From positions 1-6,601 of the forward strand of contig JASHUC010000385.1 of the NCBI GenBank assembly GCA_030040235.1: 6,601 nt of DNA, in the 5' to 3' direction. The position numbers and the translations under genes were made by a program. The notes under the pieces were generated by a model that saw nothing but the letters and a program-made list of their open reading frames with translations, had not been told where the DNA came from and did not search any database. Source of the stretch: Gammaproteobacteria bacterium (lineage in GTDB: Bacteria; Pseudomonadota; Gammaproteobacteria; Steroidobacterales; Steroidobacteraceae). Of this stretch, positions 1 to 6,601 are shown one piece after another. The first letter of the stretch is position 1; each line of letters opens with the position of its first letter.

Positions 1-408
1 TGCCATGGGAGTGAGCGAAACCGCCTGCATGCCGGTCACGGCCTCGAGCATCTCCTGCAGCTCGTAGAGGCAGGCAAGCAGGCCCTGACTGTGCGAGAGA
101 GGCGCGAGCGGATGGCGTGCGAGGAACGGCGGCAGCATCGCGAACGCGTTGCAGGCTTTCGGGTTGTACTTCATCGTGCACGACCCGAGCGGATAGAAGT
201 GCGTGTCGATCGAGAAGTTCAGCTGCGAGAGGCGCGTGAAATGGCGCACCGCCTCGAGCTCGCTCACCTCGGGAAGCAGCGGCGGCTCGCGCCGCCTCAG
301 TTCGGCCGGAATGTCGAGTGGGACGCCGGAATCGCGCGGCCACTGATCGGTCGCGCCGCGGCCGGGGCGCGAGCACTCGAAGATCACTTTCTCGGCTCGA
401 GGGGGCAT
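1..408 (-). CDS. gcvPB: Glycine dehydrogenase (decarboxylating) subunit 2, P-protein beta half; 3' part missing at window edge
   Basis: Together with GcvPA this forms the pyridoxal-phosphate P-protein of the glycine cleavage system. It decarboxylates glycine and passes the aminomethyl group to the lipoyl arm of GcvH in the cytoplasm. Only the first 136 residues are present, roughly a quarter of the usual 480-510. The beginning (MPPRAEKVIFECSRPGR) resembles the family N-terminus, and the hallmark FYPLGSCTMKYNPK lies at residues 71-84. The last residues, GMQAVSLTPMA, run into the segment that normally continues with a Gly/His-rich cofactor-site loop. The PLP-binding lysine falls outside the window. 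The ATG at 408-406 is preceded by AGGAG (413-417, minus strand) at 4 nt. It starts 28 bp after the gcvPA stop with no terminator between them, so it is the last visible gene of the gcv operon. Identity is secure; completeness cannot be judged. Confidence 0.96.
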   Translation of the reverse strand, partial: MPPRAEKVIFECSRPGRGATDQWPRDSGVPLDIPAELRRREPPLLPEVSELEAVRHFTRLSQLNFSIDTHFYPLGSCTMKYNPKACNAFAMLPPFLARHPLAPLSHSQGLLACLYELQEMLEAVTGMQAVSLTPMA

Positions 409-436
409 GGGGCTCCTGGGAGCTCGCGGGTCCGGC

Positions 437-1807
437 CTACGCGGCGTGCTGTGCCGCGAGCACAGCGCGCAGCGCGGCGGCGAGCGCGCGGATATCGGCG
501 CTCGTCTTGGTCTCGGTCGCGCACACGAGCAGCGCGTGGCCCAGCTCGGGGTAGTGCGCCGCGAGATCGACGCCGCCGAGGATATCGCGCGCGGCGAGCG
601 CCTCGAGCACCGGGGCGACCGGACGGTCGAGCTGCAGCACGCATTCGTGGAAGTACGGTGCGCTGAATGCGGCACGCACGCCCTCGATCCGGCAGAGCGC
701 CGCGTTGAGCTCGCGGGTGCGCGCGTGGCAGGCCGCGGCGACGCGCTCGAGCCCGCGCGGTCCCATGAGCGAGAGATAGATCGTCGCCGCCGTGACCATC
801 AGGCCCTGATTGGTGCAGATGTTCGAGGTGGCGCGCCCGCGCCGGATGTGCTGCTCGCGCGCCTGCAGCGTGAGCGTGAAACCCGGCGCGCCAGTGACAT
901 CGAGGGTGCGTCCGACGATGCGGCCCGGCATCTGCCGCACATGCTCCATGCGGCTCGCCATGAATCCGAAATACGGGCCTCCGGAGCAAAGCGGCACACC
1001 GAGCGGCTGGCCCTCCCCGACGACGATGTCGGCCCCGCCATGCCAGGCCCCGGGGGGCTTGAGCAGCGCGAGGGAGATGGGATTGACGATCGCGATGACC
1101 GGAATCGAGCGGCTTCGAGCCCACTCGCTGAGGCCGTCCGCGTCCTCGAGCACGCCGAAGAAGTTCGGCTGCTGAATCGCGAGCGCCGCGATGTCGGCGC
1201 CGTCGTACGCCGTCAGAGCCTCGAGCGGTATGCGGCCGCTCTGCGGGTCGTACGCGAGCTCCTCGAGCTTCAGTCCCTGCTGGCTCGTGATGGAGCGGGC
1301 GGCCTCGCGGTAGTAGGGATGCACCGTGCGCGGCACGAGAATCTTGAGCGAGCTCGACTTGCGGTGGATGCGCACCGCCATGAGCAGCGCCTCGGCGAAC
1401 GCCGATGCGCCGTCGTACAGCGAGGCGTTCGCGACCGCCATCCCCGTGAGGCTCGCGATCATCGTCTGGAATTCGTAGATCGTCTGCAGCGTGCCCTGGC
1501 TCGCCTCGGCCTGGTAAGGGGTGTAGGCGCTGTAGAACTCGCCCCGCGTCGTGATGGCCCACACCGCCGCGGGAATGTGATGCTCGTACGCTCCCGCGCC
1601 CAGGAAGCACAGGGGCAGGCCGTCCGCGCTCGCGCGCGCCATCATGAGCTTGCCGATCTCCATCTCGCTCATCGCCTCGGGAACCCCGGCGAGCTCGCCC
1701 GCGCGGACCGAGGCCGGAACCTCATCGAACAGCTGCTCGATGCTCCTGACGCCGATCGCGGCGAGCATCTCGGCCACGTCCTCGTCCGTGTGCGGTATGA
1801 AGGCCAT
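437..1807 (-). CDS. gcvPA: Glycine dehydrogenase (decarboxylating) subunit 1, P-protein alpha half
   Basis: This is the N-terminal half of the P-protein as a separate 456-residue polypeptide, the usual length for split-type GcvPA. It pairs with GcvPB to decarboxylate glycine. Family landmarks read in order: [12 protein letters not shown] (68-79), [18 protein letters not shown] (91-108), GEGQPLG (264-270) and TSNICTNQ (327-334), which are typical of P-protein alpha chains. No PLP lysine is expected here, since it belongs to the beta half. The ATG shares its A with the gcvH stop codon (TGATG). A GAGGG at 1814-1818, inside the gcvH 3' end, gives a 6-nt spacing, suggesting translational coupling with gcvH. 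The reading frame is intact, with no sign of frameshift. The fused gcvP of E. coli and pseudomonads occupies the same slot in those genomes, so the split is lineage-informative. Confidence 0.97.
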   Translation of the reverse strand: MAFIPHTDEDVAEMLAAIGVRSIEQLFDEVPASVRAGELAGVPEAMSEMEIGKLMMARASADGLPLCFLGAGAYEHHIPAAVWAITTRGEFYSAYTPYQAEASQGTLQTIYEFQTMIASLTGMAVANASLYDGASAFAEALLMAVRIHRKSSSLKILVPRTVHPYYREAARSITSQQGLKLEELAYDPQSGRIPLEALTAYDGADIAALAIQQPNFFGVLEDADGLSEWARSRSIPVIAIVNPISLALLKPPGAWHGGADIVVGEGQPLGVPLCSGGPYFGFMASRMEHVRQMPGRIVGRTLDVTGAPGFTLTLQAREQHIRRGRATSNICTNQGLMVTAATIYLSLMGPRGLERVAAACHARTRELNAALCRIEGVRAAFSAPYFHECVLQLDRPVAPVLEALAARDILGGVDLAAHYPELGHALLVCATETKTSADIRALAAALRAVLAAQHAA

Positions 1808-2202
1808 CAGTCGCCCTCGCTCTCGATGAGCTTGGCGTAGTCAGCGGCGCTGAGCAGGCCCGAGACGGAGGCCGCATCCTGCGGCCGGATGCGTGCGATC
1901 CAGCCCCCGCCGTACGGCTCGTGATTGATACGCTCGGGCTCGGAAGCAAGTCCGGTGTTGACGGCCGCGACCTCCCCGGCGAGCGGACTGTAGACATCCG
2001 AGGCGGCCTTCACCGATTCGACCACTGCGAGCGGCTCGCGTGCGCCCACCCGCCGTCCCGCCTCGGGCACCTCGACGAAAACGAGATCCCCGAGCGCGTG
2101 CTGCGCATGGTCCGTGATGCCGACTTCGACGAGGCCATCGGGCAGCGTCCGCACCCACTCGTGAGTCTTCGTGTAGCGCAGATCGGCCGGTATATCGCTC
2201 AT
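1807..2202 (-). CDS. gcvH: Glycine cleavage system H protein (lipoyl carrier)
   Basis: This 131-residue lipoyl protein shuttles the aminomethyl group from the P-protein to the T-protein and is then reoxidised by the L-protein. The sequence starts [18 protein letters not shown], like E. coli GcvH. The lipoylation motif VESVKAASD contains Lys65 as the predicted lipoate attachment site, and the C-terminal EPYGGGWI is also family-typical. The length matches the usual 125-135 residues. A TTG at 2211 would add three residues, but the only ribosome-binding sequence (GAGAGG, 2212-2217) abuts that TTG and lies 9 nt from the ATG at 2202, so the ATG is chosen. It lies 20 bp after the gcvT stop and overlaps gcvPA by one base, which makes it an internal operon gene. 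Confidence 0.98.
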   Translation of the reverse strand: MSDIPADLRYTKTHEWVRTLPDGLVEVGITDHAQHALGDLVFVEVPEAGRRVGAREPLAVVESVKAASDVYSPLAGEVAAVNTGLASEPERINHEPYGGGWIARIRPQDAASVSGLLSAADYAKLIESEGD

Positions 2203-2211
2203 ATCTAACAA

Positions 2212-2217
2212 CCTCTC
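2212..2217 (-). promoter_or_regulatory. Ribosome binding site of gcvH that fixes its start
   Basis: GAGAGG on the minus strand lies in the 20-bp gap between the gcvT stop and gcvH. It is 9 nt from the ATG at 2202-2200 but directly adjacent to the alternative TTG at 2211-2209, which leaves the TTG no usable spacing. Confidence 0.7.
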
Positions 2218-2222
2218 GACCC

Positions 2223-3350
<1,128 letters not shown>

Positions 3351-3355
3351 AATGA

Positions 3356-3384
3356 ATGATAACAGCAGCTTACGGCTCGCCCAA
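3356..3384 (-). promoter_or_regulatory. Predicted sigma70-type promoter of gcvT, leaderless spacing
   Basis: On the minus strand, TTGGGC (3379-3384) is followed after exactly 17 nt by TATCAT (3356-3361), a 5-of-6 match to the -10 consensus. The -35 matches only 3 of 6, including the TTG core. Five bases separate the -10 from the gcvT ATG, so the expected start of transcription falls on or next to the A of ATG. The segment is a distinct AT-rich patch in GC-rich surroundings. No ribosome-binding sequence lies between it and gcvT, which fits a leaderless mRNA. This is a prediction from sequence only. Confidence 0.55.
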
Positions 3385-3402
3385 CCGCGGTGCGCGGCGC
3401 CG

Positions 3403-3416
3403 GCCACGCGCGTGGC
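3403..3416. promoter_or_regulatory. Perfect 14-bp palindrome between the divergent gcvT and ispG promoters, candidate operator
   Basis: GCCACGCGCGTGGC reads identically on both strands with no gap. It sits near the midpoint of the 125-bp intergenic region, outside both predicted -35 elements (3379-3384 for gcvT, 3441-3446 for ispG). That position would suit a dimeric regulator serving both directions. I cannot match it to a known regulator, and GC-rich DNA makes chance palindromes more frequent. Confidence 0.3.
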
Positions 3417-3440
3417 GCAGCGCGCACTGCCCCGGCAAAG

Positions 3441-3468
3441 CTGCGATCGGCGCGCGGGCGGGTAGAAT
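3441..3468 (+). promoter_or_regulatory. Predicted promoter of ispG, leaderless spacing
   Basis: TAGAAT (3463-3468) matches 5 of 6 bases of the -10 consensus. CTGCGA (3441-3446), 16 nt upstream, is a weak -35 with 3 of 6 matches. Seven bases separate the -10 from the ispG ATG at 3476, so transcription should begin at or within a base of the start codon. No Shine-Dalgarno is evident in front of the ATG. The -10 is convincing, the -35 is not. Confidence 0.45.
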
Positions 3469-3475
3469 AAGTGCC

Positions 3476-4702
<1,227 letters not shown>

Positions 4703-4718
4703 TCGGCCTCGGCGGCGC

Positions 4719-4724
4719 GAGGAG
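4719..4724 (+). promoter_or_regulatory. Ribosome binding site of the pterin dehydratase gene
   Basis: GAGGAG lies in the 31-bp gap after ispG, 9 nt before the ATG at 4734. It is one of the best Shine-Dalgarno sequences in the window and settles the start against a longer in-frame reading from 4623 that would overlap the end of ispG. It contrasts with the missing site in front of ispG. Confidence 0.75.
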
Positions 4725-4733
4725 ATCGATCTC

Positions 4734-5072
4734 ATGAGCGAGCTCACCGACAAGCGTTGCAAACCCTGCGAGGGAGGCGTTGCGCCTTTGACGCGTGCGC
4801 AGGCCCAGGCGCTCGCCAAGCAGCTCGCCACGGAATGGCGGCTCGCCGACGATGCGCGGTCCATTCACCGGGAGTTCAAGTTCAAGGATTTCTACCGCAC
4901 GATGAGCTTCGTGAATGCGCTCGCGCACATCGCCAACATCGAAGACCACCATCCGGATCTCGAGGTCGGCTACAGCCGCTGCCGCGTGGAGTTCTCGACG
5001 CACGCGATCAAAGGCCTGTCCGAGAACGACTTCATCTGCGCGGCGAAGATTGACCGCATTCAACTGATCTAA
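4734..5072 (+). CDS. phhB: Pterin-4a-carbinolamine dehydratase (4a-hydroxytetrahydrobiopterin dehydratase)
   Basis: This small cytoplasmic enzyme dehydrates 4a-hydroxytetrahydropterin, recycling the pterin cofactor of aromatic amino acid hydroxylases. Bacterial members without such a partner have been linked to other pterin or molybdopterin roles. It is 112 residues long, a normal size. The N-terminal KRCKPCEGG is followed by the catalytic signature EDHHPDLEVGY (70-80), the conserved His at 90 (STH) and NDFICAAKID (98-107). His72, His73, Pro74, Tyr80, His90 and Asp99 fit the published PCD motif spacing. The position four residues before His72, usually E, K, D or H, is Asn68 here. The ATG at 4734 has a GAGGAG at 9 nt. 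It sits 31 bp behind ispG and is probably co-transcribed, though the two have no established pathway link. No phenylalanine hydroxylase gene is in view, so the symbol is by family only. Confidence 0.93.
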   Translation: MSELTDKRCKPCEGGVAPLTRAQAQALAKQLATEWRLADDARSIHREFKFKDFYRTMSFVNALAHIANIEDHHPDLEVGYSRCRVEFSTHAIKGLSENDFICAAKIDRIQLI

Positions 5073-5101
5073 CTGCGAGGGTCGGGCATCCTGCGGCGGC
5101 G

Positions 5102-5117
5102 GGCACATCCCTGTGCC
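5102..5117. terminator. Short hairpin between convergent phhB and ubiI, weak terminator candidate
   Basis: GGCACA and TGTGCC form a perfect 6-bp stem around a 4-nt loop (TCCC). It lies within the 46-bp gap between the convergent stop codons and ends one base before the ubiI stop. Neither strand has a T-run after it, so it is not a classical intrinsic terminator. A competing stem pairs 5099-5104 with 5122-5127. It could work bidirectionally as a weak terminator or as a 3'-end stabilising hairpin. Confidence 0.3.
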
Positions 5118-5118
5118 T

Positions 5119-6348
5119 TCAGCCCGCGCGCGCCGACTGCGGCAGCTCCCCCTTGAGCCCGAGCGCGCGGCCGATGAACGCCCGCTTGATCTCGGAACTG
5201 CGGTCCACCCAGGCGAGCCCGCGCTGCGCGAGCTGCGCGAGCGGCCCCGAGCCGTGGGCGAGGAAGCGGTCGAACGCCTCGATCGCGAGCGCCATCAGCT
5301 GAGTCTCACTCTTGCGCCAGCGCTCGTAGCGACGCAGGATCCGCGCGGCGCCGGGGTCCTCCCCTTCGGCGCTCGCAGCGGTGATCACCTCTGCGAGCGC
5401 TGCGGCATCGAGCAGCCCGAGGTTCGCTCCCTGCCCGGCAAGCGGGTGCACGACGTGCGCGGCATCGCCGATGAGCGCGGCGCGGTGGGCCGTGTAGCGG
5501 TGCGCGGTGAGCCTTCCGAGGGCAAAGGAGGCGCGTCCGGTCTCGAGTCGCACGGCACCGAGCACGCCCTGCGTCGCCTCCCCGAGCTCGCGCTCGAAAT
5601 CCTCGCGCGAGCCCTCGAGCAGGCGTTCGGCGAGCGCTGCGTCGGCCGACCACACGATCGAGCTCGATCCGTCCGCGAGCGGCAGCAGCGCGAGCGTCCC
5701 CGTCCCGAGGAACCGCTGCCAGGCCGTGCGCGCGTGGGAGTGCGCGGTCGAGACATTGGCGACGATCGCCGTCTGGCGATAGCTCGCGAGCTCCGCGGTG
5801 AGCCCGATCGCCCGGCGCACCGCCGAGCGCGCGCCGTCGGCGCCGACGATCAGCCGCGCAGCGAGCGGGCCGGCGCGCGTTTGAGCCTCGATGCGCCCAT
5901 CGTGCACCTGCACGGAGAGAAGCTCGCTCTCGAAGAATCGCCCGCCGCAGGACTCATAGGCATCGAGGAGCGCAGCCTGGACGAGGCGATTCTCGGCGAT
6001 GTAGCCGAGGTTCGGTTCGCCGGCTTCGGCCGCATCGAACACGAGCACGTTGGCACGAGGTCCCGCCACATCGTTCCACACGCGCATCCGCTCGTAAGGC
6101 TGCACACGCTCGAAGGCGATGCGCTCCCACGCTGCGGCGCTTGCGAGAATGCGTTCACTCGCGCGTGAGAGCGCCGAGACGCGCGCATCGAGCGGTGAGC
6201 CCGGCTCGGGTGCAGCGGGTCGCGCATGCTCGAGAAGCCCCACCTTGAGCGGCCGCGCGGCGCGCGTGAGCAGCGCTGCTGCGCAGGCGCCCGCCGGTCC
6301 TGCCCCGACGATGAGCACATCGAGCAGCTCCCCGGCTTCGACGCTCAC
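5119..6348 (-). CDS. ubiI: UbiI-type FAD-dependent 2-octaprenylphenol hydroxylase (UbiH/UbiF/VisC/COQ6 family)
   Basis: This flavoprotein monooxygenase is predicted to hydroxylate the aromatic ring during aerobic ubiquinone synthesis, at C5 if it is a true UbiI. It has 409 residues, the normal family size. Visible elements are the Rossmann motif GAGPAG (15-20) with Glu40 for the FAD ribose, DARVSALSRASE (54-65), LGYIAENR (114-121), the DG motif GADGARS (169-175), SIVWS (230-234) and the UbiH/COQ6 signature GDAAHVVHPLAGQGANLGL (294-312), followed by RRYERWRK. DARVSAL and the C-terminal RALGLKG resemble E. coli UbiI, and the place after ubiH is that of ubiI (visC) in E. coli. The regioselectivity of these paralogues is hard to read from sequence, so a broader-specificity UbiL- or UbiM-like role remains possible. 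The start is GTG, overlapping the ubiH stop by 4 bp. An alternative GTG (codon 11) has a better upstream GGGGAG but would begin right at the FAD-binding strand. Confidence 0.9.
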   Translation of the reverse strand: MSVEAGELLDVLIVGAGPAGACAAALLTRAARPLKVGLLEHARPAAPEPGSPLDARVSALSRASERILASAAAWERIAFERVQPYERMRVWNDVAGPRANVLVFDAAEAGEPNLGYIAENRLVQAALLDAYESCGGRFFESELLSVQVHDGRIEAQTRAGPLAARLIVGADGARSAVRRAIGLTAELASYRQTAIVANVSTAHSHARTAWQRFLGTGTLALLPLADGSSSIVWSADAALAERLLEGSREDFERELGEATQGVLGAVRLETGRASFALGRLTAHRYTAHRAALIGDAAHVVHPLAGQGANLGLLDAAALAEVITAASAEGEDPGAARILRRYERWRKSETQLMALAIEAFDRFLAHGSGPLAQLAQRGLAWVDRSSEIKRAFIGRALGLKGELPQSARAG

Positions 6349-6601
6349 GTCAGCGGCAACCCGCGGGCGAGCCGGGGGATACGCCCGCCGAACCCGGTGC
6401 TCACACGCGCAAGTGCGCTCTTGGCGGGCGGCAGCAGATCGAACAGCAGCAGCCCGACATTGCGTGCCAGGCGGATGGGCGGGCGCGAGTCGCCGAAGAG
6501 CCGCACGAGCCCGTCCGTGAATCCCACGATGCCCCGCCGATCGATCGAGCGCTGCGCGGCGAACTCGGCGAGCACCTCCGGAGCGCCCGGATCGTCCGCG
6601 G
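6345..6601 (-). CDS. ubiH: UbiH, 2-octaprenyl-6-methoxyphenol hydroxylase, C-terminal 84 residues only
   Basis: The frame is open to the window edge and begins ADDPGAPEVLAEF, so the GTG at 6575 is an internal valine codon and not a start. The visible tail contains DRRGIVGFTDGLVRLFG and RNVGLLLFDLLPPAK. These match the E. coli UbiH ending (SDREATIGVTDSLVHLF, then RNIGLMTMELFTPAR). UbiH hydroxylates the ubiquinone precursor ring in aerobic synthesis. No FAD motif can be seen because the N-terminal three quarters are outside. Its stop overlaps the ubiI start (GTGA), so the two are translationally coupled in one operon. In related genomes pepP lies upstream of ubiH, which cannot be checked here. 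Confidence 0.92.
   Translation of the reverse strand, partial: ADDPGAPEVLAEFAAQRSIDRRGIVGFTDGLVRLFGDSRPPIRLARNVGLLLFDLLPPAKSALARVSTGFGGRIPRLARGLPLT

Noticed and set aside
407..1840. Long plus-strand open frame of 477 codons opposite gcvPA, and a similar 408-codon minus frame at 384-1610
   Set aside because: Both are rich in Arg, Ala and Gly with no recognisable domain and lie over a gene with clear family motifs. They are shadow frames produced by high GC.
3351..3475. In-frame N-terminal extensions of gcvT (to 3407) and ispG (to 3356)
   Set aside because: The two extensions would overlap each other across the intergenic region, are unlike family N-termini and cover the predicted promoters.
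3351..3475. Glycine riboswitch upstream of gcvT
   Set aside because: The gap is 125 bp, most of it upstream of the predicted transcription start, and I see no tandem aptamer-like structure. A leaderless start leaves no room for one.
5113..6168. 351-codon plus-strand open frame opposite ubiI
   Set aside because: It has no family resemblance, while the minus strand carries all FAD monooxygenase motifs.

Overview
This window is a GC-rich bacterial chromosome segment holding eight densely packed genes, six complete and one cut at each edge. All of them are core metabolism. Gene content and order point to a gammaproteobacterium or close relative: a ubiH–ubiI hydroxylase pair beside gcvT–gcvH–gcvP, an order known from Escherichia coli and, more loosely, Pseudomonas. 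The split glycine decarboxylase P-protein (gcvPA and gcvPB) and the roughly 408-residue IspG argue against enterobacteria and suggest a lineage such as Chromatiales/Ectothiorhodospirales or Nevskiales/Steroidobacter-like bacteria. The genus is not determinable from the sequence alone.

Left part, minus strand, transcribed right to left (3350 down to the left edge): gcvT, gcvH, gcvPA and the first 136 codons of gcvPB. Spacings are 20 bp, a 1-bp TGATG overlap and 28 bp, so this is one operon for the glycine cleavage system. It lacks only the L-protein (dihydrolipoamide dehydrogenase), which is commonly shared and encoded elsewhere. Middle, plus strand: ispG (MEP isoprenoid pathway), then 31 bp later a pterin-4a-carbinolamine dehydratase gene (phhB-like). 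Right part, minus strand: the 3' end of ubiH, overlapped by 4 bp by a complete ubiI-type FAD hydroxylase gene (aerobic ubiquinone synthesis).

The most informative non-coding stretch is the 125-bp divergent gcvT/ispG intergenic region. Each side has a good -10-like hexamer so close to its ATG that transcription should begin at or next to the start codon, and neither gene has a convincing Shine-Dalgarno sequence. Both mRNAs may therefore be leaderless. A perfect 14-bp palindrome lies near the centre.

The main architectural point is that ispG–phhB sits on the opposite strand between ubiI and gcvT, splitting an otherwise recognisable ubiH-ubiI-gcvT-gcvH-gcvP run. I found no mobile element, CRISPR array, RNA gene, riboswitch or defence system, and no gene-free stretch over 300 bp. 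I do not think the window contains a wholly new system. The items worth a second look are the promoter architecture, the inserted opposite-strand cassette and a few residue-level details.
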